Assembly: GCA_964547515.1 (NCBI GenBank)
Contig: CAZJOA010000008.1
Location: forward strand, 1-38,149
Reading direction: 5' to 3'
Source of the DNA: UBA11524 sp964547515
GTDB lineage: Bacteria; Bacillota; Clostridia; Christensenellales; Aristaeellaceae
DNA: 38,149 bases
The notes below the pieces were generated by a model. The model ran no database searches. It was not told where the DNA came from and was given only the letters and a program-made list of their open reading frames with translations. Made by a program: the position numbers and the translations under genes. Within the stretch, counting starts at the first letter, position 1. Every line of letters starts with the position of its first letter. Below, piece after piece: positions 6,002-15,005 of this stretch.

Positions 6002-9000
6002 AGCTGATCTCATGCCATGTGGACAATTACGGCACGCTGCATGATTTCGATATGGACTTTGAGGTCGGGCTGAATGTCATCATGCATGACAACGGCTGGG
6101 GCAAGAGCACGTTCGCGGCGTTCCTGAAGGCGATGCTGTATGGCTACGACAACAAGCGCAGCAAGGATCTGAGCGAGAACGACAGAAAGCACTACAAGCC
6201 CTGGCAGGGCGGGAGGTACGGCGGTTCGCTGACCTTCGAAAAGGGCGGGAAGCGCTATGTGGTGACGCGCACCTTCGGCGACACGGCGCGGTTCGATACC
6301 GTCAGCCTGCGCGAGGCCGATTCCGGGCGCACCGTCCCGGTGGAGAATGTCGGCGAGTGGCTGTTCATGCTGGATGCCAATGCCTTCAAGCGCAGCGTCT
6401 TCATCCATTCCAATCAGCTGAACAATGGCAATTCCGGATTGAGCTTCCACGCGCGGCTGAATGCGGTGCTGGGCGAAGCGAGCGATGTGGGCGCGTATGA
6501 TGCGGCGCTCGCGCAGATCGTCAAGCGCACAAAGGATTATGAGAAGACCGGCAATCGGGGCTATATCGCGGAGATACAGAAGAAGATCGATGAGCTGCTG
6601 ATGCAGCAGCGTGCGGCGAAGGACAGCATCGCCCGGGTGGATGCCTTCCGCCAGCATATCGCGACGCTGAGTGCGCGGCTGAAGCAGCTCGATGAGCAGA
6701 TCGCGGCGCTGAAGGCAAAGGCCGATGCCGAGGACAGCGGGAAGAAGGAGCGCGATGCGGCGCGGAAGCTCCATCGGCAGCTGACGGAACAGCGCGACGG
6801 TCTGGCGAATGAGATGTCGGCGCTGACGGAACAGGCCGGGGGCGCGATACCGCCCATGCAGACGATCCTCGACGTGAAGCAGGATCGGTCGGAGATCGCC
6901 CGGATCACGGAGGGACTCACGGCGCTGAAGGCGCAGAAGGAATCGGGTCGCAGGCATATCCAGGCGCAGTATGACGCGATGCTGGCGCAGGACACGGCGC
7001 TGGACGGGGAGATGGCGGCGCTGCTCAGGGACGGTGACATCCCGGAGGACGGGGAGATCCGGACTGTCCGGCAGTGCCGCGCGGAGATGCGCCGTGTCGC
7101 GGAGGCTCTGTCGGCGCTGACGGCCGAGGAACAGCAGAAGCGCGGACAGCTCCAGGCGCAGTACGACGCATTGCTGGACGCACAGACCGCGCTGGAGTCG
7201 GCGCTGGAGGAAGCGTCCGCCGGGTTGGGCGCGTACATCCCTGCGCATGCGGAAATACAGGAAGCCCGGCATCAGCTTGCGGACATCGGGCAGATCGCCG
7301 CTGCCCTGACGGACATCGCGAAGAAAAAGGCGGACATCGAGCGGAAGATCAGCGCCATCGAGCAGCGCTACGGGACGAAGCTCCCCACATCGGCCGAGCT
7401 GGGCGGCATCCTCCGGACACAGCATGCACTGGACGAAGCCCTGCGTCAGGTGGGGGACAATGCGTCCGTGGCGCAGGCGCTGGACGATGCGCGGCGGACA
7501 AAGGCGGAGATCGACGCCGCTTTTGCCGATGAACGCCCCGACGCGACCCGTTTGCAGCAGCTTCGCCGGGATATGTCCCATGCGGAGACGCTGGAAAGCA
7601 CCGCCAAGGGGCTGGATGCGCAGGCCGCCGGTGAACAGGCCAGGCTCGAGGGCATCGAAGGGGCGCTGCGTCAGCTGGATGCGGGCGTGCAGCCCGCGCC
7701 GTCCGCTGCCACGCCGAAGCCCATTGCGGCGATTGCGGCCTTTGCGGCTGCGGTCATGCTGGCCGTGGCGGGAGCGGTGCTGTCCCCCGTGCTCTTCGCC
7801 TGTGCGGCGGCGATGGTGCTGGCGGGCATCGTGCTCCTGGGGGTGAACGGCAGGAAACGCGCCGAATCCGAAAAGCAGCGTCAGGCGTATGCCGCCGGGC
7901 AGCGGCAGACCCGGGAAAAGCGTGCCGAATTGGAGGACGCATTGTCGGCGGCACGGAGCGGCCATGCCGAAAAGGCCGGACAGGCGGCGGACGCACGCGC
8001 CGAGGCCGATCGGCTCGTCCGTCAGGCGCTGGCGTATCTGGCGAAGTGGCAGCCGGATGCGTCGCGGGAGAACGCGGCGCAGATCATCGATGCCCTGCTG
8101 GAAAGGCTGGATGCCCTGCAAGGGGCGGAGCGCACGATCACCATGACCGAGCCGCAGCTCGCAAAGGCGAAGGCATCGGCTGATGCACTGCGTGCCCGGC
8201 TGGACGCAGAAATGCGCCTCCTGCCCGGGGACACCGCCGACATGGCGCTGGACGCGCGCGTTTCCGCCGCCGAAGCGGATGCGGAAGCACTGCGTCAGAT
8301 GAAGGCTGACCTGAAGGCGATGGCGCAGTCCGCTGAGCAGGAGAAGAAGCACGGGCGGCTGACGGACAGCGTGTCGGCGTTCCTGAAGAGGTGCGGCATC
8401 CCGCTGGACGGCGCGGAGCAGGGGCTTCGTGCGCTGGAGGAGCGGCTTGCCCTCGTGGCGGACGCAAAGCGCAAATTGGCCGATCATCAGGGGCGCATCG
8501 CCGATTTTGAGGCCGCGAACAGGGCCGTCCTCGCGCCGTCCGAGGCGGATGCGGAGAATTCCGCCGCCGCGCAGCTCAACGCGCAGCTGACCGCCCTGGA
8601 GAACCGCCTGCTGACCATCCGCATGAAATACGCGGTGGAAGCCGATGCGGAGGAAGCCTGGCTGGCAGAATCCGAACGGCGGCTTCGACAAAAGGACGAG
8701 ATCGGGCAGAAGCGCAAGACCCTGTCCAAGCAGATCGCCGATTTTGAGCAGGCCAATCAGACGGCTCTGACGGGCAGGGAGTCCCCCGAAGACAATGCGG
8801 CACAGCGCCAGCTGGAGGATCAGCTGGACGCACTGTCCGCCGCCGCCCATGAGAGCGTCAGCCGATATGCGCATTTCGGTGCGGACATCGATGCATGGCT
8901 CGCCGCTGCGGAACGCTTTGCCGCGGCGCAGGAGGGCATCCGTCAGCGCATGACCGCGCTGGACAGGCAGATCGCCGCATTCGAGGCGTCCCATCAGGCG

Positions 9001-10062
9001 GAGCTGGCATCGCCCGAGGAGGCGTCAGCCGATGAGGATGCTGCGGCGAACCGGCTGGCACACTGCATGCAGCTGCGCGAATCGCTGCTGAAGGATCGCA
9101 CACAGGCCGAGGACGAGATCAGCCATGCGGACGAAACGCTGGAATCCTATCGGATGATCGTGTCCCGGCTGCGCATACTCAGCGAGGAGAAGCAGAAGGC
9201 ACAGAAGAGCCTCTATGTGCTCAGGAAGAGCGCCGCTTATTTGAAGGCGGCGAAGGAGAACCTGGCCTCGCGCTACATGGGGCAGATCGAACACAGCTTC
9301 AACCAGTATTTCTCCGCGTGGGTGAAGAGCGAGGACATCCATGGCGTGCTCGACGCGGATTTCAACATCACCATGGACGAAAACGGCAGCGCACGCGATG
9401 CCGGGGGGTACAGCACCGGCTATTGCGACATGATCGACTTCTGCATGCGCCTGGCGCTGATCGATACCCTCTTTGAGGAGGAGCGCCCCTTCATCATCAT
9501 GGATGACCCCTTTGTCAACCTGGATGCCCTGCGTCTGAACCATGCCCTGCGGCTGCTCAAGGCCATTTCGGCGCAGAGCCAGATCATCTACTTCGTGTGC
9601 CATGAGGTGCGCGCCGAAGAGCCGTCCGCCGATGCATTGCCGGAGCTTGCGCATCAGCGGCTCATCCATTCCGCCCCGAAGGCGGATCGTCAGCCGGTGA
9701 CCCGGAGGGCACGCTTCACCCTCGCCCCGCGCCATGTCCTCCAGCCCGTGTCCGCCGGCAGGAGGATCACCAATGCCATTTTCTCATTGGGCTTTGAGGC
9801 GGCGCAGACCCATGGCATCAGCGGCGAATACGAGCTCTTCTTTGCGGACGAAAACGAGAAGGTGCTCTGCGACCGGCAGCAGGTCACGGTCGCTGACGGC
9901 GAGGTCATCCCGGAAAAGGTGCGCTTCTGCCTGAACACCGGCAGCGCCGCCGGGACGCATTACGCGCTGTGCATCCGCGATGTCAGCGCACCGGATAACG
10001 AGCTCGTGCAGAAGATTGACTATGAATCCGCGATCGCGTTTGCGGCGGATTTCGGCTTCTGA
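5998..10062 (+). CDS. YhaN/SbcC-like SMC-family ATPase with central membrane hairpin
   Basis: This is a 1354-residue ATPase. The Walker A loop is NGWGKST (residues 32-38, Lys36). The ABC-type signature appears as GGYSTGY (about 1136-1142), and Walker B with the DDPF sequence is at about 1165-1172, with Asp1170 where many ABC ATPases have Glu. Between the head halves lie long coiled coils rich in Ala, Glu and Arg. Residues about 576-616 form two hydrophobic helices separated by a short Ser-Pro turn, as in B. subtilis YhaN. A further C-terminal domain of about 140 residues (about 1215-1354), beta-rich in appearance, follows the ATPase head; I do not recognise it. ATG 5998 overlaps the previous stop codon and has AAAGGAG upstream; an in-frame ATG at 5959 is less likely. 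With the upstream SbcD-like protein it probably forms a membrane-tethered DNA-end or DNA-structure binding complex. Very long open frames on the opposite strand are GC-driven shadows. Confidence 0.85.
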   Translation: MKLISCHVDNYGTLHDFDMDFEVGLNVIMHDNGWGKSTFAAFLKAMLYGYDNKRSKDLSENDRKHYKPWQGGRYGGSLTFEKGGKRYVVTRTFGDTARFDTVSLREADSGRTVPVENVGEWLFMLDANAFKRSVFIHSNQLNNGNSGLSFHARLNAVLGEASDVGAYDAALAQIVKRTKDYEKTGNRGYIAEIQKKIDELLMQQRAAKDSIARVDAFRQHIATLSARLKQLDEQIAALKAKADAEDSGKKERDAARKLHRQLTEQRDGLANEMSALTEQAGGAIPPMQTILDVKQDRSEIARITEGLTALKAQKESGRRHIQAQYDAMLAQDTALDGEMAALLRDGDIPEDGEIRTVRQCRAEMRRVAEALSALTAEEQQKRGQLQAQYDALLDAQTALESALEEASAGLGAYIPAHAEIQEARHQLADIGQIAAALTDIAKKKADIERKISAIEQRYGTKLPTSAELGGILRTQHALDEALRQVGDNASVAQALDDARRTKAEIDAAFADERPDATRLQQLRRDMSHAETLESTAKGLDAQAAGEQARLEGIEGALRQLDAGVQPAPSAATPKPIAAIAAFAAAVMLAVAGAVLSPVLFACAAAMVLAGIVLLGVNGRKRAESEKQRQAYAAGQRQTREKRAELEDALSAARSGHAEKAGQAADARAEADRLVRQALAYLAKWQPDASRENAAQIIDALLERLDALQGAERTITMTEPQLAKAKASADALRARLDAEMRLLPGDTADMALDARVSAAEADAEALRQMKADLKAMAQSAEQEKKHGRLTDSVSAFLKRCGIPLDGAEQGLRALEERLALVADAKRKLADHQGRIADFEAANRAVLAPSEADAENSAAAQLNAQLTALENRLLTIRMKYAVEADAEEAWLAESERRLRQKDEIGQKRKTLSKQIADFEQANQTALTGRESPEDNAAQRQLEDQLDALSAAAHESVSRYAHFGADIDAWLAAAERFAAAQEGIRQRMTALDRQIAAFEASHQAELASPEEASADEDAAANRLAHCMQLRESLLKDRTQAEDEISHADETLESYRMIVSRLRILSEEKQKAQKSLYVLRKSAAYLKAAKENLASRYMGQIEHSFNQYFSAWVKSEDIHGVLDADFNITMDENGSARDAGGYSTGYCDMIDFCMRLALIDTLFEEERPFIIMDDPFVNLDALRLNHALRLLKAISAQSQIIYFVCHEVRAEEPSADALPELAHQRLIHSAPKADRQPVTRRARFTLAPRHVLQPVSAGRRITNAIFSLGFEAAQTHGISGEYELFFADENEKVLCDRQQVTVADGEVIPEKVRFCLNTGSAAGTHYALCIRDVSAPDNELVQKIDYESAIAFAADFGF

Positions 10063-10089
10063 CCATCGGGATAGGGAAGGCAGGATAGC

Positions 10090-12207
10090 ATGACAACAGC
10101 ATTGGACAGGAAGATACTGGAGCATTTTCCGGGCAAGGTGGTCAGGAAGGATCTGACCTCCCTGATGAAGAAGGGCGCGAATGTGCCCACCTATGTGCTG
10201 GAATACCTCCTGGGCATGTATTGCGCCACGGACGACGAGGACGCCATCCAGATGGGTCTGGAGCGCATCCGCCATATCCTGAGCGAGAACTACGTCCGCC
10301 CGGATCAGAGCGAATATGTCAAATCCAAGATTCGCGAGAACGGCGTGTACACCATCATCGACAAGATCACGGTGGAATTGGATGAGCGCGAGGACAAGTA
10401 TGTCGCGCGGTTCACCAATCTGAGCCTGGATCCCTTCGAGGTCAGCTCCGACCTGGTCATCCACAACGAAAAGCTGCTGACGGGCGGCATCTGGTGCATC
10501 ATCCGGATCGAATATGTGGGGCTGGAGAAGGAGGGGGAGGATGGGTTCGAGGAGGACATCTTCGGGCAGACGAAGCGCAAGAAGCAGGTGCGCAAAAGGC
10601 GCTCCCGGTATGCGTCGCCCTTCGAGATCACATCGCTCAAGCCCATCCAGATGCCCAATCTTGACCTGGACGAGATCAGGCTGGCCCGGGCGGACTTCAC
10701 TAAGGAGGAGTGGATCGCCCTCCTGATGCGTTCCGCCGGGTACGAGCCGGACGAATTGTCCCCCAAGCAGCAGCTGCATTACCTGCTGCGCTTTGTGCCC
10801 TTCATCCAGAAGAACTACAACCTGGTCGAGCTGGGGCCGCGCGGTACGGGCAAGTCCCATGTGTACAGCGAGCTTTCGCCCTATTCCATCCTCATGAGCA
10901 GCGGACACACCACCGTGTCCAACATGTTCTACAACATGGGTTCGCGGCGGATCGGCCTGGTTGGGAACTGGGATTGCATCGCCTTTGACGAGGTCAGCGG
11001 CATCACCCAATCCTCCGGCGACATGATCCAGATCATGAAGAACTACATGGCGAATGGCTCCTTTGCGCGCGGGTCGGATTCCATCAGCTCCGATGCGTCC
11101 ATCGCCTTTGAGGGCAACACCTTCCGCAGTGTGGCCGACATGCTGCGCACCACCAACCTCTTCGAGCCCTTCCCGGAGGCATTCAACAGCGACTCGGCCT
11201 TCTTCGACCGGATTCACGCCTATCTCCCCGGCTGGGAGACCCCCAAGCTCCGCGCCGCGCTGTTCACCAGGCAGTACGGCCTGATCTCGGATTGCTTCTC
11301 GGAATTCTGCCATGCCATGCGCCGGTATGATTTCACCAATGCCTTCGGGGAGTACTTCGAGCTGAATCAGAGCTACAACACGCGCGATGACACCGCCGTC
11401 CGCCGGACGTTCTCCGGCCTGGCGAAGCTGATCTACCCGGACGGGCGGATGAGCAAGGAGGAATGCCGCGAAGTGCTGGTGTATGCCATCGAATGCCGCC
11501 GGAGGGTCAAGGAACAGCTGCGGAAGATGAATCCGGCGGAATACAGCGATGTGGCGCTGGGCTATATCGATCTGGACACGGCGGAAGAGTTCATCGTGGA
11601 GCTGCCCGAGGTGTCCGGGGGCAATCTGGTGTATGAGGGGCTGGAGAAGCCCGGCTATGTGTATGCGGTCGGGCGCTCCATCGGCGACAGGATCGGCATC
11701 TACCGGCTGGAGAACAAGCTCATCGCGGGCGACGGCACGTTCAGCTTCAAGAATGTCGAGGGACTGGCGCATGCCCCCCGGAGCGTCCGGGACAGCATCA
11801 CCGCGGCGTTCAACTGCTTCTGTGAGCTTGCCCGCACCTATGCCCCCGGCATCAGGGAACGCTTTGATTACAGCCTGTATTTCAACGACCTGCAAAACCG
11901 GGGCGTGTCGGATGAGGTCAGCGTCGCGGAGGTGGTCGGCCTGTTCTCCGCCCTGGCGAACCGTCCGGTCATGGCCTCGATGGTCATCTGCGGACGTGTC
12001 GTCATGTCCGGCGGCATGATGCCCATCACGAGCGAGCTGGAGGAGCTCTTCGTCGCCGCCGCGAATGCCGGTGCGGGGACGATCCTCCTCCCGGAGGACA
12101 GCCGCGCACAGTATGATGCATTGCGGCAGGACCTGAAAGGAGAGGTCAGCGCGATCTTTTACGGCACGCCTCTGGAGGCAGCAAAGAAAGCGCTGGGATT
12201 GGAATGA
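10090..12207 (+). CDS. brxL: BrxL, Lon-like AAA+ protein of BREX type
   Basis: This 705-residue protein matches BrxL (TIGR02688-type) along its length. The N-terminal domain carries the hallmarks GKVVRKDL, VPTYVLEYLLGMYCAT and VRPDQSEYVKSKIRENG. The AAA+ core has Walker A GPRGTGKS (249-256) and Walker B CIAFDE (Asp300, Glu301). The C-terminal third is Lon-protease-like. By hand alignment to Lon, Ser607 occupies the nucleophile position but the catalytic Lys position is Glu652, so the dyad looks broken, in keeping with BrxL acting as a DNA-binding AAA+ ring and not as a protease. In BREX, BrxL is essential for restricting phage. Here no brxA, brxB, brxC, pglX or pglZ is seen in the window; its neighbours are an SMC-like ATPase and tandem CbxX-type ATPases. 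The next gene starts within its stop codon. Confidence 0.9.
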   Translation: MTTALDRKILEHFPGKVVRKDLTSLMKKGANVPTYVLEYLLGMYCATDDEDAIQMGLERIRHILSENYVRPDQSEYVKSKIRENGVYTIIDKITVELDEREDKYVARFTNLSLDPFEVSSDLVIHNEKLLTGGIWCIIRIEYVGLEKEGEDGFEEDIFGQTKRKKQVRKRRSRYASPFEITSLKPIQMPNLDLDEIRLARADFTKEEWIALLMRSAGYEPDELSPKQQLHYLLRFVPFIQKNYNLVELGPRGTGKSHVYSELSPYSILMSSGHTTVSNMFYNMGSRRIGLVGNWDCIAFDEVSGITQSSGDMIQIMKNYMANGSFARGSDSISSDASIAFEGNTFRSVADMLRTTNLFEPFPEAFNSDSAFFDRIHAYLPGWETPKLRAALFTRQYGLISDCFSEFCHAMRRYDFTNAFGEYFELNQSYNTRDDTAVRRTFSGLAKLIYPDGRMSKEECREVLVYAIECRRRVKEQLRKMNPAEYSDVALGYIDLDTAEEFIVELPEVSGGNLVYEGLEKPGYVYAVGRSIGDRIGIYRLENKLIAGDGTFSFKNVEGLAHAPRSVRDSITAAFNCFCELARTYAPGIRERFDYSLYFNDLQNRGVSDEVSVAEVVGLFSALANRPVMASMVICGRVVMSGGMMPITSELEELFVAAANAGAGTILLPEDSRAQYDALRQDLKGEVSAIFYGTPLEAAKKALGLE

Positions 12208-14918
12208 CCATGGCCGAATACAAGTGCATTTGCTGCGGCGAGAGCCGGATGAGCGAAAAGGAATGCAGCTGTTCAAGCTGCGGATACAAGATGTTCCCCG
12301 TGCCGTATGACCGCCGGGAGATGCTGCTGCGCCAGATCCGGGAATTCCTCGGGCAGCTGCGCGTGACAGGGGCGGTCAGCGAGCTGCTGACGTATTCCCG
12401 CGAAGCGCCGGAAAAGGCATCCGCCGATGCGGAACAGGCGAAGAGCATCCCCAAGGCGGAGGACGATGCGCGCTTCCCCGATTTCGAAGCCATCCGCACC
12501 TATGTCTGTGCGGCGGACAAGACCGAGAAATTCGTGGCGCGGATGGAGGAGGCGCTCCGGCAGCTGCGCAGTCACCTCCATCAGCCCTTCCGCCAGGCGT
12601 ACAAGGCCGATGCCGCCGCCCTGCGCGAGCGCACGGCGCAATGCGATGCCGTGCTGCATGAGGCGCTGCGGGCATTGGGGATCACGGCGGAATTGCCGCC
12701 ACTGCACCTGCCGGAGATCACGGCGGACTACAGCGAGACCCCGGATGAGGGGCTGCTGCCGTTGGCGGATGCGCTGCTGGAGCGTTCGCAGCGGTTGACG
12801 GCGAAGCTCCACACCTTCATCCGGGTGAACAATGTTTACGGCACGGCGTATCAGCAAAAGACCCGGGTGACTGTGCGCGAAGGGGCGGATGCGGCTGACA
12901 CGCTGAACCGCGCGATCGATGCGCTGGACAGGGTGCTTGCCAAGCGGTACATGGTCGACCTCTTTTCGGACGGCACGGAGGAAATACGCGAGATGCTGAC
13001 GGCCCTGTGGGGCGGCGTGTCCGCCGTGATGACCAGTCCGATCCTCCGGCCGGGCTGGCGCTATGTCCTGTCCGATGGGACGGCGGTGTCCGGCGAGGAC
13101 ATGGACGATGCGCTCCGGGCGGCCATCCGTCCGCGGTATGCGTCGCTGGATGCCATCGTCCGGGCGGATGATTTCCTTGCCGATAGAAGCGAAAATGCAC
13201 TGTTCGACCTGTACAGCCGGATGATCGACCTGGATTCGCTGGGCGTGATGGGGATCGACCGGGAACGCCTGTCCATCCCCGGGGAAAACGAGCGGGCGCT
13301 TGGCACCCTCATCGGCCTGGAAAACGTGAAGGAGAGCATCCGCAAGATCAAGGCGTATGCCATTGCCAACAGCGGCACGCAGGGGCTGAACCTGCACATG
13401 TGCTTCTACGGCAATCCGGGCACGGGCAAGACGGAGGTGGCGCGGATCATCGCGGGCATCCTCCACGAGAACGGCATCCTCCCGACCCGCAAGGTGATCG
13501 AGGTCGACCGTGGCGGACTGGTGGGACAGTATGTGGGCGAAACGCCGCAGAAGACAAAGCGCCAGATCGAGAGAGCCATGGGCGGCGTCCTCTTCATCGA
13601 CGAGGCCTATGCGCTCGTGCCGCGTCAGGGCGGCTTCGACTACGGCAGCGAGGCGGTCGCCACATTAATCAAGGCCATGGAGGATGAGCGCGGGAGGTTC
13701 TGCGTCATCCTGGCCGGATACCGGAATCAGATGCAGGAGATGCTCGCGACGAATCCGGGCTTTCAGTCGCGGATACAGTTCGAATTGGATTTCCCCAACT
13801 ATTCCCGGGACGAGCTGGGGCAGATCGCTTCGCTGATGCTGCGTCAGCGGGGGTACACCGCCACCGACGAGGCCATGCGCCGCCTGCTGGACGTGACGGA
13901 TGTGAAGCGCAGGGAGGCGAATTTCGCCAACGCGCGGGAGATTCGCAATCTGCTCGACCAGGTCATCATGTGCCAGAATCTGCGATGCGGCGGCACGGAG
14001 GATCGGGAGCTCGGCCTGGTGGACGTGAACCGGTTCATCAAGGACAGCCGGATCAGCGTGCCGATGGCGCAGGGGAAGGTGCTGACGGCGGAGGAGGAGC
14101 TGGAGCAGCTGGTCGGCCTGTCCTCCGTCAAGCGCATGGTGAAGAAGATCAAGGCCTACGCCAAGCGCAACAGGGACGCGGACGACTTCAACCTGCACAT
14201 GTGCTTCTACGGCAATCCGGGCACGGGCAAGACGGAGGTGGCGCGGATCATCTCGCGCATTCTCTACGATGCGGGGGTGCTGTCGGAGGCCAAGCTGATC
14301 GAAACGGATGCGCACGGGCTGACGGGGCAGTATGTCGGCGAGACCGCGCCGAAGACAAAGGCCATGGTGCAGGATGCCATGGGCGGTGTCCTTTTCGTGG
14401 ACGAGGCGTATGCCCTGTCCGGCGATGGGGGAGCGGGCGGTTCGTCGCATAGCTACGGCGAAGAGGCGCTCACCGTCCTGCTGAAGGCCATGGAGGATCA
14501 TCGCGGGCGGTTCTGCGTTGTGTTCGCGGGGTATCAGCAGGAAATGCAGGAGATGCTCGGCACGAATCCCGGATTGCGGTCGCGGATACAGTTCACGCTG
14601 GAATTCCCGGACTACACCCGGGCGGAGCTGGGCGAGATCGCCATGGGCTTTCTGACGCGGAAGGGCTATGCCATTGCGGATGACGCGCTGGACAAGCTCC
14701 TGGACGTGACCGAGTATTATCGCCGAAAGCCGGACTTTGCCAATGCCCGCACGGTGCGGAACATCCTGGATCAGGTCGTGATGAATCAGAATCTGCGCAC
14801 GGAGGACGACGAAGTGCCGGACATGCAGATCGTGCTGTCGGATGTGGAGGACTACATCGCGGACGAGAAGCTTGACCTGCGTGCTGGCAGCAGGGAGCGC
14901 AGGATCGGATTCGTCTGA
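12204..14918 (+). CDS. Zinc-ribbon protein with tandem CbxX/CfqX AAA+ domains
   Basis: This 904-residue protein starts at ATG 12204 inside the BrxL stop region (ATGA overlap). The N-terminus has four paired cysteines (C8xxC11 and C23xxC26), a zinc ribbon. A helical region (about 40-360) follows. Two AAA+ modules of CbxX/CbbX type come next. The first has Walker A GNPGTGKT at 403-410 and Walker B FIDEAYAL with Asp466/Glu467. The second has GNPGTGKT at 670-677 and FVDEAYAL with Asp733/Glu734. Both retain GQYVGET pore-loop-like segments and arginine-containing sensor regions, so both may be active. CbxX-type ATPases remodel protein complexes; similar tandem proteins occur in type VII secretion (EccA) and sporulation (SpoVK), but no such partners are here. 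Operon context suggests it assembles or disassembles the BrxL or SMC-like complex. Confidence 0.85.
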   Translation: MTMAEYKCICCGESRMSEKECSCSSCGYKMFPVPYDRREMLLRQIREFLGQLRVTGAVSELLTYSREAPEKASADAEQAKSIPKAEDDARFPDFEAIRTYVCAADKTEKFVARMEEALRQLRSHLHQPFRQAYKADAAALRERTAQCDAVLHEALRALGITAELPPLHLPEITADYSETPDEGLLPLADALLERSQRLTAKLHTFIRVNNVYGTAYQQKTRVTVREGADAADTLNRAIDALDRVLAKRYMVDLFSDGTEEIREMLTALWGGVSAVMTSPILRPGWRYVLSDGTAVSGEDMDDALRAAIRPRYASLDAIVRADDFLADRSENALFDLYSRMIDLDSLGVMGIDRERLSIPGENERALGTLIGLENVKESIRKIKAYAIANSGTQGLNLHMCFYGNPGTGKTEVARIIAGILHENGILPTRKVIEVDRGGLVGQYVGETPQKTKRQIERAMGGVLFIDEAYALVPRQGGFDYGSEAVATLIKAMEDERGRFCVILAGYRNQMQEMLATNPGFQSRIQFELDFPNYSRDELGQIASLMLRQRGYTATDEAMRRLLDVTDVKRREANFANAREIRNLLDQVIMCQNLRCGGTEDRELGLVDVNRFIKDSRISVPMAQGKVLTAEEELEQLVGLSSVKRMVKKIKAYAKRNRDADDFNLHMCFYGNPGTGKTEVARIISRILYDAGVLSEAKLIETDAHGLTGQYVGETAPKTKAMVQDAMGGVLFVDEAYALSGDGGAGGSSHSYGEEALTVLLKAMEDHRGRFCVVFAGYQQEMQEMLGTNPGLRSRIQFTLEFPDYTRAELGEIAMGFLTRKGYAIADDALDKLLDVTEYYRRKPDFANARTVRNILDQVVMNQNLRTEDDEVPDMQIVLSDVEDYIADEKLDLRAGSRERRIGFV
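13389..14252 (+). repeat. Two identical 63-bp direct repeats in the tandem AAA+ gene
   Basis: Bases 13389-13451 and 14190-14252, coding for the Walker A region of each AAA+ module, are identical over 63 positions although flanking parts of the modules have clearly diverged. The repeats are 801 bases apart and in frame. Confidence 0.85.
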
Positions 14919-14946
14919 TGGCGCTCAGCCCCAAAATGTAAAAAGC

Positions 14947-14997
14947 GCCGGGACGCTCAGGCGGGGGAGGAATCCCGTCTTGAACGTCCCGGCTTTT
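14947..14997. terminator. Bidirectional intrinsic terminator between convergent operons
   Basis: GCCGGGACG (14947-14955) pairs perfectly with CGTCCCGGC (14985-14993), with an inner stem formed by AGGCGGG and TCCCGTCT. TTTT follows on the plus strand, and on the minus strand the hairpin is followed by CGCTTTTT. It ends the BrxL operon and also the convergent operon whose last stop codon is at 15006. Confidence 0.85.
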
Positions 14998-15005
14998 CGT
15001 TTGGG

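Noticed and set aside
6010..8994. A 994-codon open frame on the minus strand opposite the YhaN-like gene
   Set aside because: High GC content removes stop codons on the opposite strand; the translation is Arg/Leu/His-rich with no domain, and the plus-strand gene has clear ATPase motifs.
9784..12276. An 830-codon minus-strand frame opposite brxL
   Set aside because: Shadow of brxL; no ribosome binding site or recognisable domain.
4979..14918. Complete BREX locus
   Set aside because: Only brxL is present; no pglX methyltransferase, pglZ, brxC, brxA or brxB is found in the window.
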